A DNA stretch of 64,000 bases from Bacillota bacterium (GTDB lineage: Bacteria > Armatimonadota > HRBIN16): NCBI GenBank assembly GCA_023511455.1, contig JAIMBJ010000003.1, positions 62,001 to 126,000 of the forward strand, given 5' to 3'. Positions 10,001 to 18,136 of the stretch are shown in pieces (the first letter of the stretch is position 1; each line of letters opens with the position of its first letter). A program made the position numbers and the translations under genes. Under the pieces are notes generated by a model, which was given only the letters and a program-made list of their open reading frames with translations, searched no databases and had not been told where the DNA came from.

Positions 10001-11279
10001 GAACCGGCTGGATGTGGACTTCGCGGCGGGCGTATGGTGGCAGGACGCGCTGTGGCTGGGCACGGTAAACGGCGGCGAGATATACATCGCCCGAACCAAC
10101 GGCGGGGAAGGTGTATACATCTCGCCGGTGCACGATGCGAAGAACCCCGCCCGTTGGGGTGCGCTGTACTGGATGGCGGAGACGCCGGAAGGCACATCAG
10201 TGGAGATAAGCACGCGCAGCGGCAACGTGCCCGAACCGGATGCCAGCTGGAGCGAGTGGAGCAGCCCACTGACCAGCCCGGGCGATACGGTTACCAGCCC
10301 ACCAGCACGCTACGTGCAGTATCGGGCGGTGCTGCGCACGCGGAACCCGCAGGTCAGCCCCATGCTTCAGTCGGTATCGCTTTACTATCGAACACAGAAC
10401 CAGGCACCACGTGTCACATTGAAATCCCCCAAAGGCGGCGTGGTGCTGTCTGGCGAGCAGAACATCGAGTGGCAGGCGGATGACCCGGACAAGGACACCC
10501 TGAGCTACAGGGTCTACTACCGCATGGAGGGCGAGCGGGAATGGCGGGAGGTACAGACACCGAAGAGCGCAACTCCATCGCCCGCACGTCCATCGGAGGA
10601 GAAGAAGTCGTCACTCCAGAAAGCGTCTGAGGGAGATAGCATCCCGACCGTCGAGGAGATGATGGCGGACCTGCGCCGCCAGGTGGAGAACGATCCCAGC
10701 ATCCCCGCTGCGGTGAAAGCGGAGATACTGGCGAGCGCGGAACGGGATTTACCGCAGGTTCGGGCAGCAATGCAACAACAGGCTCCGGCTGCAGCGCAGG
10801 CGCAAAGGTTACCTGACCCCTCGCCCCCCGCCGTGCCGACCACCGCGACCTCGCGCAAGTGGGACACCAAACCGCTGAAGGATGGCGTGTATCGCCTGCG
10901 TGTGGTGGCGTCCGACCGTCCCTCCAATGCTACCGACCCCCTATCTGCGGAGGTAGTTTCCGAGCCGTTTATCGTGTGCAACAGCAAACCGTTCATCGTG
11001 GTGCCGTCGCGGGACGGTGTGCAGGTAGAGGTAGATGGCACAGTGCAGGTATCCGGCTTTGTCTTACAGAAATTAGTGCCGGTGACTGCTGTGCAGGTGC
11101 GCATCGGCGAGGGGGAGTGGCTCGCGGTGGAGGCGGGTGATGGGGTGTTTGATAGCCCTGTGGAGACGTTTCGCTTCCGCTCCGAGAAGCTGTCGCGAGG
11201 TGAACACCAGATTACCGTGAAGGCGTTTAACGCGGCGGGTTTGATCGCCACCTGGCAGAAAAAGATAGCCGTGAAATAG
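7062..11279 (+). CDS. Giant secreted S55 (SpoIVB-type) serine protease with propeller and Fn3-like regions
   Basis: A 1405-residue exported protein. ATG 7062 is chosen over the upstream ATG 7005 because GGAGGAG ends 9 nt before it and because the signal peptide (LLSLLFSLFIMLILTAPVHSS) then starts at the N-terminus. Residues about 25-400 match the SpoIVB peptidase S55 family: IKPGMKGYGLTVF, then GMSGSP at 91-96 containing the likely nucleophile. The phrase VLIFGHPFMGIGAIE is also characteristic. Residues about 690-1020 show repeated W-x-h-G-x-G blades of a beta-propeller. The next part has a PxVTLKSPKGG Fn3/Ig-like segment and C-terminal Ig-like repeats. In Bacillus SpoIVB is a short PDZ-S55 sporulation signalling protease; nothing sporulation-related is nearby, and the fusion is far longer. 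Its substrate is unknown. Confidence 0.85.
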   Translation: MRYPLLSLLFSLFIMLILTAPVHSSVPIIRVKEIKPGMKGYGLTVFRGTKVERFEVEVLGVLPKANVGRDLIFIRMTGGPLNARGVNIAAGMSGSPIYINGRLAGAVSMTFWGFPKEPQCLVTPIEDMLEALDPRLPKEPAGMARAQAEPQTVLYGGKRIIIAPDNAPPAGEGELVFTRPPVPVMASGLSAKSVQRLNALLQPYNMFAMPGPGRAEKMAQQIPPLQPGSAVGVALVTGDVDISAIGTVTYRDGDRVLIFGHPFMGIGAIEAPLTSAYVFDVVPSYSRSVKIAAPVSVVGKATQDRLFSVAGELGKRATMVPVTVDVEDTSTGRKRRFQAQVVQHPLLTGQLVSLVAYETLSQIRGTPGDSLARVQLTVNADEVGTVTRDNVVFDDVDIASSATADLDNLMSILTANPFYPLAIKSVDLSVRLESRRQTATIERVFVRKGRYEPGETVELGVVLKPYRGQPITREVNLVLPQSLRSGRYTLQVRGGMQPSLALLPGLIIRPGMTEQAPPASIQQMVNRFLERERNNDLVVRLLLPTTTVNIGGERFSQIPPTIGTLMRSGKSSALRLERDEIKLVLPTDWVLSGSQTLILNVQRRDSSETRPVEPRIPAGEPTPPEGVPPGVPPGIPAMMDSVWGDDESQTFAESIVLSQSRATPSRPATADAKLPAAAPQQTPDSPGKPEKDEKPITRGAQVWTQTEQTDFARGFFDRTTATSEGDVRLSFTLSRALSVGKPFVWALVPAGDGSLLMGTGHEGEILRLSSDNRLSTWCRLSDMEVHWLIADGDGWLVGTSPRGRIYRVNAEGKFEQVAQLEQNYPVCALRRSGNSVVIGAGGSAGVVYEWRDGQVRPLLQTGQNHVTALALAADGTVYVGTGDNAMLWRILPDNSAQVVRDFGEGAVSALTVWQDGSILVALHTRSQVVRLYPDGRTKTVIERTENPILAFTPAPDGSVFAYGSGIIYQILPNDRVNLVENRLDVDFAAGVWWQDALWLGTVNGGEIYIARTNGGEGVYISPVHDAKNPARWGALYWMAETPEGTSVEISTRSGNVPEPDASWSEWSSPLTSPGDTVTSPPARYVQYRAVLRTRNPQVSPMLQSVSLYYRTQNQAPRVTLKSPKGGVVLSGEQNIEWQADDPDKDTLSYRVYYRMEGEREWREVQTPKSATPSPARPSEEKKSSLQKASEGDSIPTVEEMMADLRRQVENDPSIPAAVKAEILASAERDLPQVRAAMQQQAPAAAQAQRLPDPSPPAVPTTATSRKWDTKPLKDGVYRLRVVASDRPSNATDPLSAEVVSEPFIVCNSKPFIVVPSRDGVQVEVDGTVQVSGFVLQKLVPVTAVQVRIGEGEWLAVEAGDGVFDSPVETFRFRSEKLSRGEHQITVKAFNAAGLIATWQKKIAVK

Positions 11280-11298
11280 ACTTCTCAGGAGGTCAACA

Positions 11299-12138
11299 AT
11301 GAAACTCTCTGTCATTACCGATGAGATATCGCAGGATCTGGAGCACGCTGTTCGGGTGATGCAGGAGTACGGCGTTACCGGCGTGGAGCTGCGCGGGCTG
11401 TGGAACGTGAACATCGCCGACATCGACGACGCCACTGCCCGGCGTGCGAAGAAGCTGCTGGACGCCAACGGAATCAAAGTGTCCAGTATCGCCTCGCCTT
11501 TCTACAAGTGTGACCTGTTTGAGGAAAGCACTGAGGCGAAAGGTCCCATGCATCTCGCGACGCCGCGCGATCTCAGCGAACAAATAGATATGCTGCAGCG
11601 TTGTATCGATCTGGCGCACTTCTTCGAGACGCCGATTATCCGCGTCTTCTCGTTCTGGAAACGCGGCGAGTTGACACCGGAGATCGAGAAGCGCATTGCC
11701 GACTCCTATGCCGAGCCGGTAAAGATAGCGGAGCAAGAGGGGATTATCCTCGCCCTCGAAAATGAGCACTCCTGCTATCTGGGGACAGGCGCGGAAGTGG
11801 CGCGAGTGGCACGGGCCATCGATTCGCCACACCTGGGTATCTGCTGGGACCCGGGCAACGCCCTGTGCGCCGGTGAGACGCCCTATCCTGATGGCTACGA
11901 AGCGGTGCGCGACCTGGTAGCACATGTACACGTCAAAGACGGCGTACTGGAAGACGGCAAGGTGCGCTTCGTGGTGGTCGGTGAGGGGGCTATCGACTAC
12001 GCCGGTCAGTTCGGTGCGCTGCGCCGCGATGGTTACACAGGCTGGATTTCTCTGGAGACTCACGCGCGCATAGACGGTGATGCAGAGCGCGCCTCACGCC
12101 TGTGCCTGCAGGCGCTCAGACAATGGATGGAGGAGTAG
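11299..12138 (+). CDS. Sugar phosphate isomerase/epimerase family protein
   Basis: A 279-residue TIM-barrel protein of the AP-endonuclease-2 superfamily. Diagnostic elements are the start KLSVITDEI, GVELRG, LALENEHSCY, the metal-site block LGICWDPGNAL, VHVKDG and WISLETH at the end. Relatives isomerise or epimerise sugars and inositols using a divalent metal held by Glu/Asp/His. It starts 20 nt after the protease gene with AGGAGG before its ATG. Its end nearly abuts the PpiC gene, so it may share a transcript. The exact sugar cannot be predicted. Confidence 0.88.
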   Translation: MKLSVITDEISQDLEHAVRVMQEYGVTGVELRGLWNVNIADIDDATARRAKKLLDANGIKVSSIASPFYKCDLFEESTEAKGPMHLATPRDLSEQIDMLQRCIDLAHFFETPIIRVFSFWKRGELTPEIEKRIADSYAEPVKIAEQEGIILALENEHSCYLGTGAEVARVARAIDSPHLGICWDPGNALCAGETPYPDGYEAVRDLVAHVHVKDGVLEDGKVRFVVVGEGAIDYAGQFGALRRDGYTGWISLETHARIDGDAERASRLCLQALRQWMEE

Positions 12139-12145
12139 AGTTGCC

Positions 12146-13783
12146 ATGGCAAGACGTAATGATATTCCCAGATACACTGCTGGTCGCGAAGACGAGTTTC
12201 TCTCCTTGCGCAGTATCCGCGAGGGCTTCTCGAAAAGGCTGCGAGCGTTCTCCCTCGCGCTTGTGTTTGTCTTCGCGGCTGGGTTGATTACTTATTTTTC
12301 GATGGGACCAACCGGCGATTCGGCAGGAGGCGACCCTTCCCGTCAGTCGGTCGCGACCGTTAACGGCGAACCCATCAAGCGCGACCAGTTCGAAATGATG
12401 GTGAGTGAAACCTCGCGCGAGAGGGCGATGATGTCCGGGGATGCGCTGGCGTCCATCGGCGTGCGGCGACAGGTATTTGACGAGCAGGTTCAGCAGATAC
12501 TCATCGCTCAGGCAGCCGAGAAAGAGGGGGTCCGAATCTCCGACAGGGACCTCGACCGTGAAATCGATAAACTGGTAGACCAGCAGGTGAAGCAGGAGCG
12601 CGAGCGCGCGGCTCAGGGCAAAGAGATGACCGACCAGCAGTTCGAGATGGTCATCCGCAGCGCGATGGGCAAGAGCGTCGCCGAGTGGCGCGAGGAACTG
12701 AAACAGAACTGGGAACCGCGCAAACCTCTCCTGCGTCAGGCTCTGCTGCAGCAGAAGCTGATGGAGAAGGTGGCAAATGTGCCCAACCCGTCGGATGAAG
12801 ATCTCAAACGCAGCTTTGACCTGCTGACCGTAAGGCATATCCTGATAAGCACGGGCAAGCGCACCGAAGAACAGGCGCGCAAGCGTGCGGAAGAGATACT
12901 GCAGAAGGTGCGCTCTGGCGCGGACTTCGCTAAGCTCGCGAAGGAGTTCTCCGACGACCCCGGCAGCAAGCAAAACGGGGGTAGCCTCGGTGATATTCCG
13001 CGCTCGCAGATTGCCATGCTGTTTGTGCCCGAGTTTGCGAAAGCAGTAGAAGCATTGCAGCCGGGGCAGGTCAGTGACCTGGTGAAGACGGAGTACGGTT
13101 TTCACATTATCCGGCTCGATGGGGTGAAGCCCAACGTACCTGCCGATTTCGAAAAGAAAAAGGCGGACTACCAAAGGCAATATGTGGAGACCCTGCGCAA
13201 TGCGAAGTGGCAGCAGTATCTGACACAGCTTCGTCGCACGGCGAAGGTGGAGATACTCGACCCCGAAATCCAAGCCTATGAGGTGCTAGATGAGCTGGGG
13301 CGCAAAGCAGGCACTCCGGAGTATGCGGCTGCGCTGGACAAGGCGATAGCTGCCTTCGAGAAGGCAACGCAGGAGATGCCCTCTGCCGAGGCGATGGTGG
13401 TACTGGGCGAACTGTACCGTGCGCAGTCCGAGATGCCGGGTCTGGCAGAGCCTGCTCGCCAAAAAGCGCGGGAGAACGCCATCACTGCCTGGCAGAATGC
13501 CCTGCAACGCATTGAGAGCGTGCAACTGCGCATGAGGCTGGCGGAGCTGTATCGCAAAAACAAACAGACCGACCTCGCCATCAAACAGTACGAGGAGGTC
13601 GGCAAGATTGCGTGGGACCGCCCCGATATCCATGCGCAGCTCAAGAGCATTTACAAGCAGATGGGCAGGCAGGACCTGGTGCAAAAGGAGATCGAGTGGG
13701 AGAAGAAGTATCAGGAGCGCATGAAGGCGGAGAGGGTACCCCCACCCTCTTCTGCCCAACCTGCTCCCTCGCGCAAACCCTGA
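12146..13783 (+). CDS. Membrane-anchored PpiC/SurA-type peptidyl-prolyl isomerase with TPR tail
   Basis: A 545-residue foldase. ATG 12146 is supported by GGAGGAG at 12129-12135. The order is a basic cytoplasmic start, one TM helix (about 34-51), a SurA-like helical domain with VNGEPIKRDQFE (72-83), the parvulin PPIC domain (about 229-326: VRHILIST, GGSLGDIPR, YGFHIIRLDGVKP), and about 200 residues of helical TPR-like repeats. The last 20 residues are Pro-rich. It should act on exported polypeptides outside the membrane. It lies 7 nt after the isomerase gene and ends at a bidirectional hairpin facing kdgK. Confidence 0.92.
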   Translation: MARRNDIPRYTAGREDEFLSLRSIREGFSKRLRAFSLALVFVFAAGLITYFSMGPTGDSAGGDPSRQSVATVNGEPIKRDQFEMMVSETSRERAMMSGDALASIGVRRQVFDEQVQQILIAQAAEKEGVRISDRDLDREIDKLVDQQVKQERERAAQGKEMTDQQFEMVIRSAMGKSVAEWREELKQNWEPRKPLLRQALLQQKLMEKVANVPNPSDEDLKRSFDLLTVRHILISTGKRTEEQARKRAEEILQKVRSGADFAKLAKEFSDDPGSKQNGGSLGDIPRSQIAMLFVPEFAKAVEALQPGQVSDLVKTEYGFHIIRLDGVKPNVPADFEKKKADYQRQYVETLRNAKWQQYLTQLRRTAKVEILDPEIQAYEVLDELGRKAGTPEYAAALDKAIAAFEKATQEMPSAEAMVVLGELYRAQSEMPGLAEPARQKARENAITAWQNALQRIESVQLRMRLAELYRKNKQTDLAIKQYEEVGKIAWDRPDIHAQLKSIYKQMGRQDLVQKEIEWEKKYQERMKAERVPPPSSAQPAPSRKP

Positions 13784-13806
13784 TGCAGGTAGGCAGCGTA
13801 GCCTGC

Positions 13807-13830
13807 AGGGGCGCATCGCAGTGCGCCCCT
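13807..13830. terminator. Hairpin between convergent genes
   Basis: Perfect stem AGGGGCGCA/TGCGCCCCT with a 6-nt loop between the ppiC-like gene and the convergent kinase. It could serve both directions, although no long U-tract follows on either strand. Confidence 0.55.
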
Positions 13831-13831
13831 G

Positions 13832-14809
13832 TTACCGTACGATACCTCGTGGGATACCCTGTAATAACTGCTGAAGCTCGTCGGGCGAGGTAAACAGTAC
13901 ATCGCCGGGCACCGTGTGCTTGAGCGCAGAGAGAGCATCAGCGCAGCGCATCGCCAGTTCGATATCCCCCTGCAGATAACCGTACAGCAGCCCCGCATCG
14001 TAGGCGTCGCCGCTGCCGATGGGGTCTATCACCTCGAAAGGACATCCCTCTGAACGCCATACATTCTCTGCCGTTGCCACCACGCTGTAACGCCGTCCTA
14101 CTGTTGCCGATTGCTGGTCGCGTAACGGGGTGGCAACCACCGGAACCCTGTAGCGTCGTTGTATCTGGACGGCGATGTCCATATCCTCGCCGTCTACTGC
14201 GAGCACCGTGCGTGCATCGGCGGGAGAAACTATCAGCAAATCCACCAGCGGGAGAAGCGATTCTATCACCCGGCGCGCCTCGTCGGGAGACCACAACAGC
14301 GACCGGTAGTTCAGGTCAAATGAAACGGATATGTTCATCTCCCGGGCGACTTGCAACGCCTCCCAGGTGGCTTCCCGGCAGCCTTCGCTCAGTGCAGGCG
14401 TGATACCTGTTGCGTGAAGCAGGCTCGCACCGCGAAGCAGGTCGTACCAGTCCCATTCTCCAGGTCGCCAGCGGCTCATCGCCGAGCCTTTGCGGTCGTA
14501 ATACACACGGGTAGGACGCGGCGTCACGCCGGGTTCCACGAAGTACAGCCCCAATCGGCTATCGCTGTCCCACGAGACGTGTTGCACATCCACCCCAAGC
14601 GACCTCAGCCGTTGTGCAACCAGGTGCCCCAATGGGTTATCGGGCAGGCGCGATAGCCAGACGGTTTGTACACCCAGCTGCGCCAGCACCGCTGCCGTGT
14701 TGCTCTCGGTGCCGGCAATGGCGATTTCAAACCGCTCCGCCTGAGTAATGCGTTGATAGCCGGGCGGAGATAAACGAAGCATCGTCTCTCCAAAGGTAAC
14801 GACACGCAT
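13832..14809 (-). CDS. kdgK: 2-keto-3-deoxygluconate kinase-like PfkB family sugar kinase
   Basis: A 325-residue ribokinase-fold kinase. It starts VVTFGETMLRLSPPG, the usual opening of KDG kinases. It has GTESNTAAVLAQLG (substrate-binding Gly/Asn region), TRVYYDRKGSA, SFDLNYRSLLW and the C-terminal PfkB signature GSGDAYDAG (265-273) with catalytic base D268. The likely reaction is ATP-dependent phosphorylation of 2-keto-3-deoxygluconate to KDPG, as in pectin or alginate catabolism. Fructokinase or another ketose kinase is possible. AAGGAAG precedes the ATG. The dehydrogenase gene diverges from it 255 nt away, so the two could be co-regulated for sugar use. Confidence 0.85.
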   Translation of the reverse strand: MRVVTFGETMLRLSPPGYQRITQAERFEIAIAGTESNTAAVLAQLGVQTVWLSRLPDNPLGHLVAQRLRSLGVDVQHVSWDSDSRLGLYFVEPGVTPRPTRVYYDRKGSAMSRWRPGEWDWYDLLRGASLLHATGITPALSEGCREATWEALQVAREMNISVSFDLNYRSLLWSPDEARRVIESLLPLVDLLIVSPADARTVLAVDGEDMDIAVQIQRRYRVPVVATPLRDQQSATVGRRYSVVATAENVWRSEGCPFEVIDPIGSGDAYDAGLLYGYLQGDIELAMRCADALSALKHTVPGDVLFTSPDELQQLLQGIPRGIVR

Positions 14810-15064
14810 CTTCCTTCGCCCCTTTTTCCAGTTCGCGGGCGGATGCAGGCACTCCTGTTACCATTAGGCGACAACCGTTATCCGGTGTGCGAACGTCATT
14901 TCACAGCACAATATGCCCAGGAAGCGGGAACTGAGGGGGACAATGGCGAAATAAGTAAACAGTTGATGCATACCTGATTTCGCAGGCTTCCATGCCCTCA
15001 TTAGCCGGAGCAGATGGTGCAAGGAGCCTGGGTAATACGGCGGAGACAAAGGAGGTAATTCAGC
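14810..15064. other. Divergent intergenic region, no clear element
   Basis: 255 nt between the divergent kinase and dehydrogenase genes. It must hold both promoters, but I see no convincing -35/-10 pair, palindrome or hairpin. A AAAGGAGGT Shine-Dalgarno ends it on the plus strand. Confidence 0.6.
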
Positions 15065-16033
15065 GTGAGTAACCGAAAACTTCGCGTTGGCTTGATAGGT
15101 GCGGGAGGTATCGGACGGACGCACCTCTCCAGTTACGAGCGCGTGCGGGAAGCGCAGATTGTGGCGGTCACCGACATCAATGAGGAAGTGGCACGCGCGG
15201 CGGCTCAGCAGGTAGGAGCAGAGGTATTCCGCAGTGTGGAGCAAATGCTGGAGCGGAGCGAACTGGACGCGGTGGACATCTGCACGCCTCCCGTCACCCA
15301 TTTGGACGCGGCGTTGCCAGCGATAGAAAAGGGGTTGCATGTCCTGTGTGAGAAACCTCTGGCTCATCATCCCGACGCCGCACGAAAGATGGTACAGGCA
15401 GCGGACGCCAAAGGGGTCAAACTCATGACCGCTTTCTGCCACCGCTTCCATCCCCCAATAGTGGCTCTCAAGCGGCTGATTGATGCCGGCGAGCTGGGAG
15501 AAGTGGTGATGTTCCGCAACCGCTTTGCGGGCCCGTTCAAAGGGGTGGAAGAGCGATGGTTCTCGGACAAGGAGGTGGCTGGAGGCGGTGTGTTGATGGA
15601 TACCAGTGTGCATAGCATTGACCTGTTCCGCTTCCTGGTGGGAGAAGTTGCCCGCGTGCAGGCAGTAACTCGTCAGACGAACCCCGCCATTGGCGAGGTC
15701 GAGGATACCGCTATCGCGCTGCTGTCCTCCAGCGATAAGCGGATGGGTGTGGTGGAAGCCAGCTGGGTGCTTGCTGCCGGGTTTAACGTGGTGGAGGTAT
15801 ACGGCACGGAAGGGGCAGCGATGGTGCACTACTGGGACGGTTTCAAGAGCCGCTACAAGACGAACAAGATGGACGACTGGCAACTGCTGGAAGAGGTTGG
15901 TCCCGACCGGTTCGTTGGGGAGATACAGCACTTCGTGGACGCCTGCCTGGGCAGAACCGAGCTGCAGGTCACCGGATACGATGGCTTGCGCGCGGTGGAA
16001 ATCGTGTACGAAGCCTACGCTTCGCAGGGATAG
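15065..16033 (+). CDS. Gfo/Idh/MocA family oxidoreductase
   Basis: A 322-residue NAD(P)-dependent sugar or inositol dehydrogenase. The Rossmann motif GAGGIG is at 12-17, followed by DICTPPVTH and the family hallmark CEKPLA at 95-100, whose Lys is catalytic. The C-terminal alpha/beta domain has GGGVLMDTSVHSIDL with the active-site His. The start is GTG with AAAGGAGG 8 nt upstream. It is a monocistronic gene, divergent from the KDG kinase and convergent with yhhQ, with a shared hairpin at its 3' end. The substrate is not determinable. Confidence 0.93.
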   Translation: MSNRKLRVGLIGAGGIGRTHLSSYERVREAQIVAVTDINEEVARAAAQQVGAEVFRSVEQMLERSELDAVDICTPPVTHLDAALPAIEKGLHVLCEKPLAHHPDAARKMVQAADAKGVKLMTAFCHRFHPPIVALKRLIDAGELGEVVMFRNRFAGPFKGVEERWFSDKEVAGGGVLMDTSVHSIDLFRFLVGEVARVQAVTRQTNPAIGEVEDTAIALLSSSDKRMGVVEASWVLAAGFNVVEVYGTEGAAMVHYWDGFKSRYKTNKMDDWQLLEEVGPDRFVGEIQHFVDACLGRTELQVTGYDGLRAVEIVYEAYASQG

Positions 16034-16046
16034 CGAAGCATTCCGC

Positions 16047-16069
16047 AGGGGCAACCCGCGGTTGCCCCT
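16047..16069. terminator. Bidirectional hairpin between convergent genes
   Basis: Stem AGGGGCAACC/GGTTGCCCCT with a 3-nt loop. It overlaps the stop codon of the minus-strand transporter by 2 nt. Confidence 0.6.
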
Positions 16070-16751
16070 ACGCTTTCAATGCAAACGGGTTGAAATCGGT
16101 GTCGTAGTCGTAGTAATCTTCCTGCTCCGCCTTCTTCAGGAACCCAACCACTGCGTAGGTGAGTGGTGTAGCCAGCGCTTCATACAGCACTTTCGCCGTG
16201 TAGTTCCAGGCGATCACCCGCAGCAGCAGCCCCGTGTCCCACACACCAGCGAAGGCTATCGTCTGAAACAGTACCGTATCTACGGCTTGTCCCACCATCG
16301 TACTGCTAATCGTGCGCGTCCACAGGTACCGTCCCCCAGTCCATATCTTCATCTTCGCCATCACGTAGGAGTTGACAAACTCGCCGCACCAGAAAGCGAT
16401 CAGACTCCCCACCACAATACGGGGCGTCTGACCCAGTATCATGGCGAAGGCTTCCTGCATTTGCCATTCCGGCGATGGCGGCAGCATCACGATTACCCAG
16501 AAGAGCAATGCCGCCAGCAGGTTAAAGCCGAAACCCATCCAGATGACCCTTCGGGAGCGAGCGTAGCCATACACCTCTACCAGTACATCGCCAAAGATGT
16601 AGGAAATCGGGAACAGTAGCGTGCCGCTGTCCAAATCCAGGCGCAGGAAGTCCAATATGCGTACGGGCTTCACCGCCACAATGTTGGACAGCAACAGCAC
16701 CACCACGAAGCTCACCGTAATGACATCCAGGTATCGGTAAGAGCGGTTCAA
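16068..16751 (-). CDS. yhhQ: Queuosine precursor transporter, YhhQ/VUT family
   Basis: A 227-residue integral membrane protein with about six TM helices. Family landmarks are LLLSNIVAVKPV near the start, the ISYIFGDVLVEVYGYARSR block with conserved acidic residues, FWCGEFVNSYVMAKMKIWTGG, and ISSTMVGQAVDTVLFQTIAF. YhhQ proteins take up queuine or preQ0/preQ1 for tRNA modification. Its ATG overlaps the argH stop by 4 nt (ATGA), so it is translationally coupled to argH, an unexpected partner. The C-terminus ends in a short acidic YYDYDTD tail. Confidence 0.9.
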   Translation of the reverse strand: MNRSYRYLDVITVSFVVVLLLSNIVAVKPVRILDFLRLDLDSGTLLFPISYIFGDVLVEVYGYARSRRVIWMGFGFNLLAALLFWVIVMLPPSPEWQMQEAFAMILGQTPRIVVGSLIAFWCGEFVNSYVMAKMKIWTGGRYLWTRTISSTMVGQAVDTVLFQTIAFAGVWDTGLLLRVIAWNYTAKVLYEALATPLTYAVVGFLKKAEQEDYYDYDTDFNPFALKA

Positions 16752-18136
16752 CGGATGTCCTCACCTCCAAGAACTTTCTCTGCCAGCTCGATTTGCTGCT
16801 GAACCGCGTCGGGGGCGGTACCTCCACGCGATCGTCTTGCCTGCATCACCGCTTCGGGTTGCAGTAGTTGCACTGCCTCTTCGTCGAACAGGTCGCTGAA
16901 GGTGCGCAGCTGTGCTACGTCCAAATCCTCCAGCGCCAACCCTTGCTTCAGGCAATACTGCACCACACGCCCCACCACCTCATGTGCCTGTCGGAACGGC
17001 ATTCCCCTGCGCACCAGATAGTCGGCGAGGTCGGTGGCATTGGAGAAGTCGCCGCGCACCGCCTGACGCATCCGTTCGGTGCGAAACTGCGCCCTCGTTA
17101 GCATCAATTGCATCAGGGGCACACTGGAAAGCACCGTATCCAGCGCATCGAACAGGAAACCTTTGTCCTCCTGCAGGTCGCGGTTGTAGGACAGGGGTAA
17201 CGCTTTCAGCATGACCAGCGCGCCCGTCAAATCCGCCACCGTGCGTGCCGTGCGCCCGCGGATCAGCTCCGCCACGTCGGGGTTCTTCTTCTGCGGCATG
17301 ATGCTGCTGCCGGTGGTGACGCTATCGTCCAGCTCCACGAAGCCGAACTCGGGCGTGCTCCACAGAATCAGCTCCTCTGCCAGACGCGACAGATGCGTCA
17401 TGATTAGTGCGGCGCACGACAGGAACTCCACCACGAAGTCGCGGTCGGACACGGCGTCGAGACTGTTCTCGCACAGCCCGTCGAAGCCCAGCTCCTGCGC
17501 CACCATCTCGCGGTCAAGGGGAAAGGAGGTGCCTGCCAGCGCTGCGCTGCCCAGCGGCAGGAGGTTTACCCGCTTGCGACAGTCGCTCAGCCGCTCGCGG
17601 TCGCGCTGAAACATCCAGAAGTATGCCATCAGGTGATGGGCAAGGCTCACCGGTTGCGCGTGCTGCAGATGGGTGAGGCCGGGCAGGATGGTGTGCAGGT
17701 GGTTCCGTGCCGTTTGCAGCAGCCATTCCTGCAGATGGCGTATCTGTTCACCCAGAGTGTCTATGCCTTCGCGCAGGTAGAGGCGGGTGTCGGTTGCCAC
17801 CTGGTCGTTGCGGCTGCGGGCGGTGTGCAGTTTGCCTGCCACCGCGCCGATGCGCTCGGTGAGCAGGCGTTCGATCTCGGAGTGAATGTCTTCTGCCTTC
17901 GGGTCAAAAGCTATCCTGCCTGCCGCGATGTCCTCACGTAGCGCGTTTAATCCGGCAATGATGGCGTCCGCTTCCTCCGGTGTCAGCACGCCGGTTTTGC
18001 TCAGCATCCGTGCATGCGCGATGCTGCCCCGAATATCCACCTCCCACAACCGCGCATCGACACCGATAGAGGCGGTGAATACCTCCACCGCCTCATCGGT
18101 CTGCTTCTCGAAACGTCCTCCCCACAGCTTGCTCAT
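16748..18136 (-). CDS. argH: Argininosuccinate lyase
   Basis: A 462-residue enzyme cleaving argininosuccinate to arginine and fumarate, the last step of arginine synthesis. It begins MSKLWGGRFEK, the near-universal ArgH start. It contains LHTARSRNDQVATDTRLYLR, LQHAQPVSLAHHLMAY and the fumarase/lyase signature GSSIMPQKKNP with the catalytic-loop serine. The frame is open 79 codons upstream, but that extension reads like argG in another frame and is rejected. The ATG overlaps the argG stop by 4 nt. Confidence 0.98.
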   Translation of the reverse strand: MSKLWGGRFEKQTDEAVEVFTASIGVDARLWEVDIRGSIAHARMLSKTGVLTPEEADAIIAGLNALREDIAAGRIAFDPKAEDIHSEIERLLTERIGAVAGKLHTARSRNDQVATDTRLYLREGIDTLGEQIRHLQEWLLQTARNHLHTILPGLTHLQHAQPVSLAHHLMAYFWMFQRDRERLSDCRKRVNLLPLGSAALAGTSFPLDREMVAQELGFDGLCENSLDAVSDRDFVVEFLSCAALIMTHLSRLAEELILWSTPEFGFVELDDSVTTGSSIMPQKKNPDVAELIRGRTARTVADLTGALVMLKALPLSYNRDLQEDKGFLFDALDTVLSSVPLMQLMLTRAQFRTERMRQAVRGDFSNATDLADYLVRRGMPFRQAHEVVGRVVQYCLKQGLALEDLDVAQLRTFSDLFDEEAVQLLQPEAVMQARRSRGGTAPDAVQQQIELAEKVLGGEDIR

